From: Chitinolyticbacter albus
Lineage (GTDB): Bacteria > Pseudomonadota > Gammaproteobacteria > Burkholderiales > Chitinibacteraceae
Reading direction: 5' to 3'
NCBI RefSeq assembly: GCF_024437655.1
Contig: NZ_JANBVF010000021.1
Coordinates: 1-64,000 of the forward strand
DNA: 64,000 nt
The position numbers and the translations under genes are program-made. This document shows, piece after piece, positions 41,490-50,847 of the stretch (positions within the stretch are counted from its first letter, which is position 1; each line of letters opens with the position of its first letter). The notes beneath the pieces were generated by a model. That model did not search any database. It had not been told where the DNA came from and was given only the letters and a program-made list of their open reading frames with translations.

Positions 41490-43442
41490 TTACGTCATTG
41501 CATAAGTGCGGGTTGCCATCTCGCTCGAACGCATCTGTGCGTCATCGAGCTGGATCGGGCTATCTAGCCCGGTGAGCAGGCAAGCCAGGCTCCGTTCGTC
41601 CCCATGGGGGTAGCAGTAGAAGCGCAGATCCTCGTCCGGTTCCTGGGCGCTGCAATCGAGTGGCACAAAGCCGCTGCGCTGCAGCACCTGCAGCGAGCGG
41701 TAGTTGTCCTGATAGGCCGAGGTGTAGAACGCCTTGCCGGCTGGCAGGCTGCGCAGGACCAGTTGCACGGCCCGCTGCGCCAGGCCCTGCCCCTGCCAAT
41801 CCGGCCCCAGCCAGAAATGCAGGTAGCCCGCATCGCCACGCCAATGGCTGGAAATCACACCGACCGCACCGGCATGATCGAGCACGATGGCGTAGCCCTG
41901 GCGTGCGGGATCGGCCGCTTGATCGGCCAGCCAAGCGACAAATTCGGCCGCTGCCTCAAACTCGGGCAGGCGCGTCATCATGCCGATCTGCGGATCGCGG
42001 TACTGATAATGCAGCGCGACGGCATGCTCGGCCCCGAGCGGCTCAAGGCTCAGCTCGGCATCGCGCAGGCCGTCCGCCGCCCACCACGGCAGCGCGGCGC
42101 GGCGCGCCAGCGTCTCGCCCAGCCTGTCATGCAGTTCGCGGGCCGCCGCGAGTTCCGGCTGCATGGCCAGCAGGTGCCGCAGCCGGGCCAGCGCATCCGG
42201 CATGGCGCCGGTCAGCGCGTCGAGCTCGGCCAGGTAGTAGTGGGCGCCGGGGTGGTCAGGGTCGGCCTCCAACGCCGCCAGCAGCAGCGCGCGCGCCAGG
42301 GCGAAATCGCCGAAATGCGCTGCGACATAGGCCATTTCGACGGCAAAGCCGGCCTCGAGGCACCAGCCGGCCAGTTGCCGCCCTACATGGCACAGCGCCT
42401 CGCGCCACGCGCCACGCAGCGCCTCGTCGCCCTCGGGGGGCGCTTCGATCAGACGGGGCAACATGCGCGCCAGCAGCCGTGGATCGTGCCCCCCCAGCCG
42501 CAACAGCGCGAGGCTGGGTGCGGTCTGCTCGGCCAGTTCGACCAGGCCGGCGCCGTCGGTGGGCAACACGGCGCCCAGCCGCTCGAACAATGCATCAATC
42601 ACGGCGTCCTCCGCCCAGGCCCCTTGCCAGGCCAAGTGCAGGGTCCAGCCGCCCACCTTGTCCTGCCGATCGTGCACCCGCGCACCGCGCTGCCGCTGGT
42701 AACGCGCCAGCAGCTCGAAATTGACCGGCGCCGCCCCCGGCTGGGCAGGCGGCGCCAGCGCGCCAAGCCGTATGTCGCAGAGCGCAATCACGCCCGGATC
42801 GAGCGCCAGCAGCAAATAACCGGCTGGTGCGACCTGTTCCAGCGCATCGATCCGGCGCAACACCTGGTGCGGAATCGAGAACGCCGCGCTATTGAGCTGC
42901 CGCAGATAGCATTGCACCATCCCGGCGTCGGATTCTGGGCTGCCGTCGTGCCAATCGAGCTGCCAGCCATCATCGCACCAGCGGTGCTGCCCGCACATCA
43001 GGCGACCGTAATGCACCCCGTAGATGCCGGCTGCCTCCCGGCCGAACACGCCCAGCGCCAAGATCACGGCCGGGTTGGCGCTGACGCATCCGGGCTCGGC
43101 CGCCACGACTTGCCAGTCGCCCCGACCCAGCATCTGCAGCCGTGCCTGGACGCGTGCCAGCAACGGCACAAGCCAAGGGCTGCCCGCCCCCGCCAGATCG
43201 AACACTGCGAATGGCAGGCGTGGATCGACACGCCCTGCCGCCTGCGCGATCAACCAGTAGTCGACGATGGCGTCGGACCAGGCCTGCGCCAGCAGCGGCG
43301 TGACCAGCCAGTCGGCGAGCTCAGGATGCAACGAGGACTGTTCGGCGAGAAATTGCTCACCAGTCTCGCCGGAATCGGCGCGCACATCAGTTTCGGCAAG
43401 GGTCACGGCATTCTCCTGGTTCCGGGCTGGATCTGGTGACAT
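41490..43442 (-). CDS. Three-part protein: methyltransferase-like / TPR / GNAT acetyltransferase, 650 aa
   Basis: The C-terminal part (~461-610) has the GNAT pattern SLEPLGAEHAVALHYQYRD, YAIVLDHAGAVGVISSHWRG, LHFWLGPDWQGQGLAQRAVQ and SAYQDNYRSLQVLQRSGFVP, as in RimL-type N-acetyltransferases. Residues ~367-440 look like two or three TPR-type helices (FALARALLLAALEADPDHPG). The N-terminal part contains FAVFDLAGAGSPWLVPLLAR and may be Rossmann-like, possibly a SAM methyltransferase, at low confidence. ATG 43442 is used; GTG 43490 is in frame. It could modify T6SS or effector proteins; this is inference. Confidence 0.75.
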   Translation of the reverse strand: MSPDPARNQENAVTLAETDVRADSGETGEQFLAEQSSLHPELADWLVTPLLAQAWSDAIVDYWLIAQAAGRVDPRLPFAVFDLAGAGSPWLVPLLARVQARLQMLGRGDWQVVAAEPGCVSANPAVILALGVFGREAAGIYGVHYGRLMCGQHRWCDDGWQLDWHDGSPESDAGMVQCYLRQLNSAAFSIPHQVLRRIDALEQVAPAGYLLLALDPGVIALCDIRLGALAPPAQPGAAPVNFELLARYQRQRGARVHDRQDKVGGWTLHLAWQGAWAEDAVIDALFERLGAVLPTDGAGLVELAEQTAPSLALLRLGGHDPRLLARMLPRLIEAPPEGDEALRGAWREALCHVGRQLAGWCLEAGFAVEMAYVAAHFGDFALARALLLAALEADPDHPGAHYYLAELDALTGAMPDALARLRHLLAMQPELAAARELHDRLGETLARRAALPWWAADGLRDAELSLEPLGAEHAVALHYQYRDPQIGMMTRLPEFEAAAEFVAWLADQAADPARQGYAIVLDHAGAVGVISSHWRGDAGYLHFWLGPDWQGQGLAQRAVQLVLRSLPAGKAFYTSAYQDNYRSLQVLQRSGFVPLDCSAQEPDEDLRFYCYPHGDERSLACLLTGLDSPIQLDDAQMRSSEMATRTYAMT

Positions 43443-43496
43443 CTGCTGGCTGCATGGCGAGCTTCCTGGCTTGCCCGGGTCGGCCGGCACGCGGTG

Positions 43497-44033
43497 TCAG
43501 CCATTGCCATCCAGCGTGCGCCGCTGCGTGCGCGGGCTGAGCGGCGGATGGTTGGTAGCCGCCGTCGGCGATACGTTGAACGTCAGGTGCGTCTTGAGCC
43601 GGGTCTTGTCGAAGACTTCATCGCCACGCGATGGCGTTTTCGCCCCCTTGGGCTGGTGCTGGGTGCTATCGAGCGCACTGGTCGCCGTATGCACGACACC
43701 GGTGGCCGTGGTCGCGAGAAAGCGGTCATGGATCGGCTGGCTGCCAGGCGTGTTGTCCCGATGGAAACGTTCGTGGATGTTGAACCGGGAGCCATGCGCA
43801 TCCACCGTGCCCACCAGGCGCACGTCGGTCAGATGCTCCGCGCGCTCCTTGCTCTTGTGGGTCAGGTGCGGATAGCTGCTCAGGCCGTCGCCGCCCACAC
43901 CGGGCTGGATAGGCGGGAAATCCGATTTGGGCGCGGTATAGATGTCGTTGCGCACCAGCTCGCGTTCGTGGAATGCGCCCACGCTGGGCAGGGGCTTGCT
44001 GTTGTCCTTGCGTTTCTTGCTACTGCTGGCCAT
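43497..44033 (-). CDS. T6SS-linked small basic protein of unknown function, 178 aa
   Basis: ATG 44033 follows AAGGAGCGCCGT. The leader MASSSKKRKDNSKPLPSVGA is Ser/Lys-rich, as in nearby genes. The rest is polar and His/Thr-rich (GTVDAHGSRFNIHERFHRDN, LTFNVSPTAATNHPPLSPRT), predicted poorly ordered. No family is known. It lies between the deaminase-like gene and the GNAT-containing gene. Confidence 0.6.
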   Translation of the reverse strand: MASSSKKRKDNSKPLPSVGAFHERELVRNDIYTAPKSDFPPIQPGVGGDGLSSYPHLTHKSKERAEHLTDVRLVGTVDAHGSRFNIHERFHRDNTPGSQPIHDRFLATTATGVVHTATSALDSTQHQPKGAKTPSRGDEVFDKTRLKTHLTFNVSPTAATNHPPLSPRTQRRTLDGNG

Positions 44034-44162
44034 ACGGCGCTCCTTAAGTAATAAACACTTCGATTCACTGCCTACCGCGTTTTCCTGCTTCCCGCTTTTG
44101 ACCAGCGGCGGTCTGAACGCCCCGGCCGAAGGCGGGTATGGGTCTGCGATCTCGTACCCCGC
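44034..44162. other. Intergenic gap
   Basis: 129 nt between the deaminase-like gene and the 178-aa gene, with slightly lower GC near 44040-44060. It may hold a promoter for the downstream accessory genes; no clear -35/-10 pair was found. Confidence 0.4.
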
Positions 44163-45386
44163 TCAATGCGTGCCGCCTTCGCCGCTGCTGGTCGTGGCCA
44201 CCGGCAGCGATACCGCGGGCAACGATGGATAGCTGTTGGCGCGAGGCCGGCTGGGCAAACTGGTCACCACCTGGTGCGTGCCGCTGGCGATCTGTCCATG
44301 CAAGGTCTGCCAATGCTCTGGAGCAGCCTGGCTGGTGTAGAACTTGCCGCTGTAGTGCGTGCCCCCGGGGCTGCTCAGGTTGGCGCCCAGCGAGGCGGCG
44401 CACGATCCGCAGCGGATCTTGGTGCCGTCCATATCGCCGTGCTGATACTGCTCCTGATGCAGCGCCTCACCGATGTTCTGCTCGGCATGGCGCGGGTCCT
44501 TGCCCGGAGCGGTATTGGTCACCACGGTGTAGTCGCCGGTCATGAACTTGGCGTGGATCACATCGGCGGTGCCCAGCCCCGCGTGCAAGCCGGCCCTATC
44601 CTCCGGCGGCGCCGCCTCATCGATCTGCCGCGCACGCCGTGCCTGGTTTTCCTTGTGGAACATCAGCTTGGTTGCGGATGCGGCCAGATCGGCATTCTCG
44701 GCCAGTGCCGCCTTGGCAATATGCTCGTGCGGCGACTTGCCGCGCTGTTGCAACAGCCACTGCTGGCTTTCCTTGGTGTTGCCGCTGGCAAACAGATCGA
44801 GCCGGCCGTCCTTGATGCCATAGCCGAACTGGATTTCGACCGGCTCCATCGCCGAGTGGGTATCGGCTTTGCCAGCGTGCGTGGCCGAGTGGTACATCAT
44901 GTCGCTCAGTTGCGAGAGCATTTGCCGTGGTCGGCTATAGGTTTCATCGACATGATCCGGCAACTGGCGAAGCGTGTGGCTGGGCGTCGACGGAAACATG
45001 CCCCCCTGATTGCCACCGGAGTACGGCCCGCCAAGTTGCTTTACTGCATCGGCTTTCACGTCTTTTGAGGTTCCACTGAAACGGCGAAGGTCTATCTGCA
45101 GTTCAGCGGGTTGTGTCGGTGCTGCCGTCGTGCTGGCGGCGCGCTGCTGCTCCGCCCAGTGCGTGACCTGTGCGCGAAACCCCTCATCTCGCACCAGTGT
45201 TTTGGGGCTCTCCGCGCCATGAACCTGCATCATGGATTGCTGCAGGCCGGGATGCGGCGCGGTGCTGCCGCTTGGCGCCTGAGGGCGCAGCATCGGCGCG
45301 AGCGCGCTACGCGGACGCTTGAGGGTGCTTTCCGTTGTCTGCACCGGTTCGATGCGCAAACGCTTGGATGAGCTTTCCGAAGCCAT
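44163..45386 (-). CDS. Putative T6SS effector with deaminase-like signature, 407 aa
   Basis: Leader MASESSSKRLRIEP. The C-terminal half carries H300-A-E302 (DPRHAEQNIGEAL) and, 24 residues later, C326-G-S-C329 (IRCGSCAAS). This is the zinc-binding H-[AP]-E ... C-x2-C pattern of the cytidine deaminase-like fold, followed by KFYTSQA, compatible with the next strand. Bacterial toxins of this fold deaminate nucleic-acid bases or protein side chains. The N-terminal ~200 residues are unrecognised. It lies 16 nt after tssA in the T6SS operon, so it is a good effector candidate. No cognate immunity gene can be named. Confidence 0.72.
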   Translation of the reverse strand: MASESSSKRLRIEPVQTTESTLKRPRSALAPMLRPQAPSGSTAPHPGLQQSMMQVHGAESPKTLVRDEGFRAQVTHWAEQQRAASTTAAPTQPAELQIDLRRFSGTSKDVKADAVKQLGGPYSGGNQGGMFPSTPSHTLRQLPDHVDETYSRPRQMLSQLSDMMYHSATHAGKADTHSAMEPVEIQFGYGIKDGRLDLFASGNTKESQQWLLQQRGKSPHEHIAKAALAENADLAASATKLMFHKENQARRARQIDEAAPPEDRAGLHAGLGTADVIHAKFMTGDYTVVTNTAPGKDPRHAEQNIGEALHQEQYQHGDMDGTKIRCGSCAASLGANLSSPGGTHYSGKFYTSQAAPEHWQTLHGQIASGTHQVVTSLPSRPRANSYPSLPAVSLPVATTSSGEGGTH

Positions 45387-45402
45387 GGCGGGGTAACGCC
45401 GC

Positions 45403-46542
45403 TCACTTACCCTGCTGCTGCACTTCCAGCCCCAGCATCTCGAACACGCTCAGCTGCCCTCCGAGGCGCAGGAACACCTCCTGGTAGAGCTCGACCGTGT
45501 TGAGGTTGCCCCACTCGATCGCACGGCGGATCAGATAGGGCACGGGGCTGTGCGGCTCGATATGCATCAAGTAGTCGGCCGCCTCGGCAAGGCGTGCGTA
45601 GGCCTCATTGCGCCCGGAAATCGGGCCCAGTGCGCCGCCCACCGGCGGGTAGAAGTCGTCCTCCTCGATCCGCGGCGTCTCAGCGTGGTGGTGTGGCTCG
45701 GGCGCCGCTTCGGTAAAGCGCAAGGCGCCCGCATCGATACCGCGCTTCTTCAACTCGGCAGCGATCACGCCCTGGATCTGTTCCATAAGGCCGGTGAAGG
45801 TGCGCAGGCTGGGTGCGTCGTCGCCGAAGCGCTCGTCGAGCGTGGCGGACAGCGCTTCGGCGGCCGCAAGCGCATCGCTCAGCGTACAAAAGAGCCAGCC
45901 ATACGCATCGCTGCCGGTGGCCGATACCGCGGCTGATACCTCCGCCTGGACGGCCCCTTCCGCTGGAGGCGCATTGCGCCCGCCCGAGGCCTTGAGTTGC
46001 TCGTTGCGCCGCGCCTGGTCCCAGTCGGCCCAGGTGTAGTCCCGGTCGCGCCCGGTGGCGGTGAGTGGAATGCGGCGCAGGGCGGGCAAGAGCTTATCGT
46101 TCAGCCAGCGCAGCACATTGGCGCGGTAGTCCAGATCGCCATCGGGCGCGGCCGGATACAGGCCATCCCAGAAGCGCTGGCACAGGCCATCGATCAGCGC
46201 GAGGCAGCAGGCGATGCCGGCAAAGCCGTTGCGGTTGAGCTCGGCTTCGAGCAGCCAGGCGGCGAGCTGCAGATCCTTGCTTTCGCCGGCAATGGCCTGC
46301 GCGGCCAGCGTGGACACGCGATCCCAGTCGGCACGCTTGAGCTCGTGCTCCCAGGTGCCCTGCGGCAGCGTGGCGTCGTCGGCGCGGCGTGCTTCCTCGA
46401 TCTGACGGTAGACAGGCCCATTGCGCAAGGCGGCTCCCGTAGGGGTGCTTCCTGCGATGGGAGCGAGCATCTGCTCCAGATCCGTGCCCCATTGGTCACG
46501 GGCATATTGGGCGATACGTTCTTGCTGCTGGTTCGTAGTCAT
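45403..46542 (-). CDS. tssA: T6SS protein TssA (ImpA N-terminal domain), 379 aa
   Basis: The N-terminal ImpA/TssA region includes the PTGAALRNGPVYRQIEEARR, WDRVSTLAAQAIAGESKDLQ and AELNRNGFAGIACCLALIDG patterns, then FWDGLYPAAPDGDLDYRANVLRWL. The C-terminus (EVFLRLGGQLSVFEMLGLE) fits TssA. TssA helps build and cap the tail tube and sheath. ATG 46542 has AGGAG 7 nt upstream, which rules out the longer frame. Confidence 0.93.
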   Translation of the reverse strand: MTTNQQQERIAQYARDQWGTDLEQMLAPIAGSTPTGAALRNGPVYRQIEEARRADDATLPQGTWEHELKRADWDRVSTLAAQAIAGESKDLQLAAWLLEAELNRNGFAGIACCLALIDGLCQRFWDGLYPAAPDGDLDYRANVLRWLNDKLLPALRRIPLTATGRDRDYTWADWDQARRNEQLKASGGRNAPPAEGAVQAEVSAAVSATGSDAYGWLFCTLSDALAAAEALSATLDERFGDDAPSLRTFTGLMEQIQGVIAAELKKRGIDAGALRFTEAAPEPHHHAETPRIEEDDFYPPVGGALGPISGRNEAYARLAEAADYLMHIEPHSPVPYLIRRAIEWGNLNTVELYQEVFLRLGGQLSVFEMLGLEVQQQGK

Positions 46543-46562
46543 GACCGCACTCCTAGTCCCGA

Positions 46563-46922
46563 TCAAATTTTGGGGAACGTGATCTTGCCAACGCCGCCGC
46601 GCGAACCGGGGGCATCGGGCTTGGCTGTCCACCGTCCGCTGTCGGGTCGAAAATCATCGACATGGCTGTGAAAGCGCTGGGTACGCATATCCGAGACCGG
46701 GTCATACATACCAACCGAGTACGAGCGCCCGCGACCAGTCTGCTGTTGCGCCACGGTCGTGAACTCCCGGACATAGGGGAACGGAGCCGGCGGTGGCGGT
46801 GGCGGTGGCGGTGGCGGTGGCGGCGGCGGCGGCGGCGGCGGCGACGGGGTCTTGGGTGTAAAGGCCGGCGCATTGGGGTTGAACGCGAACGACTTGCCGC
46901 TCCCGCTTCCAGATGTGGACAT
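46563..46922 (-). CDS. Small protein with 18-proline tract, 119 aa
   Basis: ATG 46922 follows AGGAGCTGAAT. The product starts MSTSGSGSGKSFAFNPNAPA, has 18 consecutive prolines (about residues 28-45), then PYVREFTTVAQQQTGRGRSY, SVGMYDPVSDMRTQRFHSHV and a Gly/Lys end. No domain is recognised. It sits between tssM and tssA with short gaps (20 nt each side). The proline tract would be an extended rod or a binding site and may stall ribosomes without EF-P. Confidence 0.65.
   Translation of the reverse strand: MSTSGSGSGKSFAFNPNAPAFTPKTPSPPPPPPPPPPPPPPPPPPAPFPYVREFTTVAQQQTGRGRSYSVGMYDPVSDMRTQRFHSHVDDFRPDSGRWTAKPDAPGSRGGVGKITFPKI
46788..46841. repeat. Trinucleotide/hexanucleotide proline-coding microsatellite
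   Basis: 54 bp of cgg/tgg triplets on the plus strand (ccg/cca on the minus strand), alternating in the first part and pure cgg in the rest. Slippage would change the number of prolines without frameshift. Confidence 0.95.
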
Positions 46923-46941
46923 ATTCAGCTCCTGATCTTGG

Positions 46942-49900
46942 TCATGAACCGCCGCTCGGCCAGAGCAGCGGCGCGCGTTGCGGGAAACTCGCCGGCAGCG
47001 TCAGCGGCTGCACGGCTTTCGTTTTGGGGTCGACGCCCGAGAGCTTCATGCCGAGATAGGCGCGCATGGGGCGCTGCTCGGTACGGCCGTCGGGCTGGCC
47101 GGGATTGGCCGTGGGTACGTTGAACTCCAGCAACAGCCGGGTCGGGTCGGCCGGATCGCGCGTCTGTACGCCGCGCGGTCCGTGGCTGCGGATCAGCCGC
47201 AACAGCGCCCATTCACCGGTGGCGACAAAGCTTGCCACCTGGCCGTCCACCGTCAGATCGCTCTGGCGCGCGTCGGCGAACGGTCGCCACACCGAGCGAT
47301 CGGCCCATTGCAGATCGAGCACCAGCACCTGGCCCCATGGCCAGGGCAGCGTGCTGCTGCGGTTGGGAAAGCCCGCCTGGCGCTCGCCGCTGGTGAGCGT
47401 CCAGTTCAAGAGCTGCTCGCTGCCGGCGGCGTCGGCCGTCTGCGCGCGGAAGGTCAGGTCGAGCTGCACCGGCAGGCTGATGTCGCCGGCGGTGAGCGTG
47501 CTCTTGAAGAAGGCGTTGGCCGCGTCGAGCCCGTCGAGGAAATCGTCGGCCGATTGCAGGTACTCCACCGGCACGTCGTCGAGCACCTTTTCCAGCCGGG
47601 CGCGCTCGGCGTCGTAATCGGCGAAGAAGCGCTTCACCGTCGCGAGCGAGGCATCACGCGCGGTGAGCGGGCCGAACGGGTAGCGCCCGGCCAGTTCGCG
47701 ATTGAAGCGATCGGCGAACTCGCGCCAGCTTTCCGCCGCCGCTGCCTGGCGCTGATCCTTGCAGCGCAGCGCCACCTTCTGCTCCAGCGCCTGGCGGCGG
47801 ATCGAGAACAGGTCGTTGCCGTAGCCGGGCGCCTTGTAGTCGGCCAAGGTCTTACTGCAGTTCTCGTAGCTCAGCGTCTCGAACTGCTTGAGAAAGAGAT
47901 CGTCGAGCTTGGCGACCTGGCCGCTGGGCTCCTTGAACTGCACGTAGCGATTGAGCTCGCCGATGGTATTGGTCCAGTACTCGGCCGTTTGCGGATTGGC
48001 GCGCTGCGATTCGTCGATCACGCCGGCGTTCTGCAGCAGCTCCACGAAAGGCTGGGCGTAGCCTGCCAGCACGCCGCCGCGCGAAACCTGCCGCGCCAGA
48101 TAGTCCTTGACCACTGGGGTGGAACCCAGCGCGAAGAACTGGCCATCGAGCGGGCCCTGGGTGGGGTCGTACAGCCGGCTCTGGCTCGCGAGCGCATCGA
48201 CGCGTGCCAGGCTGTCGGCTGCGTAATCCCGGGTGCACTGCGTCACTTGCGCGCCGCTGGCGGTGAAACCCAGCTGATCGTAGAGCCGCAGCACGCCCAG
48301 CAGCGGGTCGACCACCCGCGCCATATCCTCGCTCTCGCGCGCTAGTTGCTCATCGGCCTGCGACAGCGCGTCGGTGGAAACCCGCGTCAGCACGGTGCCG
48401 TTGTCGGCGGGCATCTGGGCCTGGCGCATCGTGTCGTCGAGCACGTTCTGCAGCGCGCGGCGCGCCAGCCGGTCATACATCGGCCGCGTGTAGTCCGGCA
48501 GCGTGTCGTCCTTGGGCAGCTTGGCCTTGAAGCGCTGGTATTCGGCCACGTAGTTGGCGGCCGTGTTCACCATGGCCGGCCGCCAGCCCACGCTGGCCGA
48601 CAGGCACTGGAAGCGCCGGGGGCTGGCCACCTGCATGTAATCGAGGTTGACGAGGGTGGCAAGGCCCTGCAGTTCGTCCTCCAGCGCCTGGTTCAGCTCC
48701 AGGCCACCGTCCTTCTGCGCGAACAGCAGGCCGTAGGGCGGCAGCTGCAGATTGGCCAGCACGGTTTGCGCGGGACGGGTGCAGCTGGTTTCATCGAACT
48801 GCGCAAGGTAGGAGAACAGCTGCGCGTAATCGTGGTTGCGCTGCTCCAGCGCGACGAAATCGGCGCGTAGCTGCGTCTGGATGCGCGAGCACGGATCGCT
48901 ACCCTTGCCCGGCCGCAGCCATTCGCTGCGCACCCAGGTCAGCCATTGGGTGAAATCGCGCGTGTTCTGCAAGATGGGTTCCTGCTGCGCCTGCAAGGCC
49001 GCCAGCAGCTTGTTCCCCGCCTGCACCGATTTTTGCAGCGCTTGCTGGACTTGCGTCGCCTGCAACCCGTACTGCCGGGTGAGCTGGGTGCGCATCGCCT
49101 GCGGCAGGTTCGGGTGCAGATTACCCTGCACCGCGGCCAGCGCGTCCGAGAACGCGCCGTTTTCCCTGCTTACCTCGTCGGGCAGCGGCTTACCGTACGC
49201 GTAGCGCGCCAGCTCGGCGAACTCCTTCATCACGCGCGGGCTGTCGGCCGGCGTGCTCGCCTTTTCGATGTATTCGAAACGCGACAGATTGGTTTCCAGC
49301 TCGATCAGGCGCTTGAGGTTGCTCTGCAGCCGTTCGCGTGCGTCGAAATACGCCAGGTTGCCGTTGCCGAGGATGGATTTCTGGCTGTCCTCGAACAGGT
49401 GTTGCGCCCGCTTGCCCAGGTAGCAGCTGATGCTGGGCATGATCACCTGGTTGAAGCCTTCCTCGGCGATATAGTGCGCGCTCTCGCTGGTGGCATGGCC
49501 GTCGAACCACGACACCGGAATGGCGAGATAGGTGAGGTCGGTATCGATGTGCGTCATCTGCCGGATCAGCCCGTACACCTGCTCGGCGCTGGCGCAATCG
49601 CTACTCACCCGCTCGACGATTTCCAGCGAATGCTTGAGGGTCTGCACCTGGTGCTGCAATCGCACCGTGGACCACACCAGTGCCACGCACAGCAGCAGAA
49701 AACCGACGATGCCCCCCACCTGCAGCTTGCGGATCACGCGGTTGCGCGACCACACCCCCGTGCGCGCCGGCCGCGCCAGCATGGGCTCGGCCAGTACCTT
49801 GTCCTCGATCAGCGCGTCGACGAATTCGACGCTGGTGCAACGCGCGCCGGTGCTCGACGGCAGGCCGTTCGCCTCGCTGCTGCCAGTGAAGTACACGCCG

Positions 49901-50847
49901 CGGAAATAGAAGCCCGGATGCCAGGCCGAGCCGCGGAACACCACCGACAGCCACTGGCCCAGTGGCTCGCGCAATTGCTGGAAGTGGCGCGGAAACAGGA
50001 AAAAACGATCGGCATCGGCGATCTGGTCGTTCTCGGCGGCGGCGTCGAGCTGCAGCGTCTTCAGCCGCTCGTACATCACGTCCATCGCGTCCTCGGCCCA
50101 TTCCTTGGGCGTGGCGCCCTCGGCGACGGCGGGCGCCGACCAGCCGATCAGCTGCTTGCGGTCGCGCGATGTCGCATCGTCGCGCGCGCCCAGCGCCTGC
50201 CAGTAGGCGGCGTAGCCATCGATGCCGTCGCACTGGCTGACCACCACATAGACCGGCAGCAGGAACTCGAACCGCTCCTGCACCTGGTAGAGCTGGCGGT
50301 AGACCCGGTCCGCCATCTCGTCGCGGACTTCAGCGCTGCTACGCGCCAGCGCCGGCGCTGCGACCACCACCACGATGCTGTCGATGGCGCGCTCGGGCCG
50401 CTGATCGCAAATCTCGGTGAGCACCGAGCTCCAGTCGCGCCCCTCCTTGCTGTCGGCGGGCGCGTTGGCGAGCTTGCCGTCGGCGTCGATCAGCACGCCG
50501 TGGTGCAGGAAATGCCATTCGCAGCTCTTGGCCCGCAGCTTCTGTTCGCGCTCGCCGATATCGCGACGCAGGTGCGACGACAGCGAAGCGATCAGACTGG
50601 ACTTGCCGGCACCCTGCTCGCCCAGCAACAGCACCCAGGGTTCGCGATAGCGCCATTCGCGCCGCGTGCCGATGTAGTCGAGCGTCTGCAGCAGGCCCAG
50701 TCCGCGCTCTTTCAGCGTTTTGTACGATCCTGCCGACGTATTCACCGCGGAGATGGGCATGGGCTTGCGTGCCCGCCAGATCAGCCACAGGGCGATCAGC
50801 GCAACGACGAAGGCGGCTACCAGTAGGCCAATGAAAAGCGTGCTCAC
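46942..50847 (-). CDS. tssM: T6SS inner-membrane protein TssM (IcmF), 1301 aa
   Basis: N-terminal membrane segment (FIGLLVAAFVVALIALWLIW), Walker A GEQGAGKS at 76-83, and the cytoplasmic ATPase-like domain. A later segment VGGIVGFLLLCVALVWSTVR near residue 390 leads into the large periplasmic part, ending with the IcmF C-terminal domain (FRAQTADAAGSEQLLNWTLTSGERQ). Together with TssL and TssJ it forms the membrane complex. It overlaps tssL by 4 nt (ATGA). The length is typical. Confidence 0.97.
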   Translation of the reverse strand: MSTLFIGLLVAAFVVALIALWLIWRARKPMPISAVNTSAGSYKTLKERGLGLLQTLDYIGTRREWRYREPWVLLLGEQGAGKSSLIASLSSHLRRDIGEREQKLRAKSCEWHFLHHGVLIDADGKLANAPADSKEGRDWSSVLTEICDQRPERAIDSIVVVVAAPALARSSAEVRDEMADRVYRQLYQVQERFEFLLPVYVVVSQCDGIDGYAAYWQALGARDDATSRDRKQLIGWSAPAVAEGATPKEWAEDAMDVMYERLKTLQLDAAAENDQIADADRFFLFPRHFQQLREPLGQWLSVVFRGSAWHPGFYFRGVYFTGSSEANGLPSSTGARCTSVEFVDALIEDKVLAEPMLARPARTGVWSRNRVIRKLQVGGIVGFLLLCVALVWSTVRLQHQVQTLKHSLEIVERVSSDCASAEQVYGLIRQMTHIDTDLTYLAIPVSWFDGHATSESAHYIAEEGFNQVIMPSISCYLGKRAQHLFEDSQKSILGNGNLAYFDARERLQSNLKRLIELETNLSRFEYIEKASTPADSPRVMKEFAELARYAYGKPLPDEVSRENGAFSDALAAVQGNLHPNLPQAMRTQLTRQYGLQATQVQQALQKSVQAGNKLLAALQAQQEPILQNTRDFTQWLTWVRSEWLRPGKGSDPCSRIQTQLRADFVALEQRNHDYAQLFSYLAQFDETSCTRPAQTVLANLQLPPYGLLFAQKDGGLELNQALEDELQGLATLVNLDYMQVASPRRFQCLSASVGWRPAMVNTAANYVAEYQRFKAKLPKDDTLPDYTRPMYDRLARRALQNVLDDTMRQAQMPADNGTVLTRVSTDALSQADEQLARESEDMARVVDPLLGVLRLYDQLGFTASGAQVTQCTRDYAADSLARVDALASQSRLYDPTQGPLDGQFFALGSTPVVKDYLARQVSRGGVLAGYAQPFVELLQNAGVIDESQRANPQTAEYWTNTIGELNRYVQFKEPSGQVAKLDDLFLKQFETLSYENCSKTLADYKAPGYGNDLFSIRRQALEQKVALRCKDQRQAAAAESWREFADRFNRELAGRYPFGPLTARDASLATVKRFFADYDAERARLEKVLDDVPVEYLQSADDFLDGLDAANAFFKSTLTAGDISLPVQLDLTFRAQTADAAGSEQLLNWTLTSGERQAGFPNRSSTLPWPWGQVLVLDLQWADRSVWRPFADARQSDLTVDGQVASFVATGEWALLRLIRSHGPRGVQTRDPADPTRLLLEFNVPTANPGQPDGRTEQRPMRAYLGMKLSGVDPKTKAVQPLTLPASFPQRAPLLWPSGGS

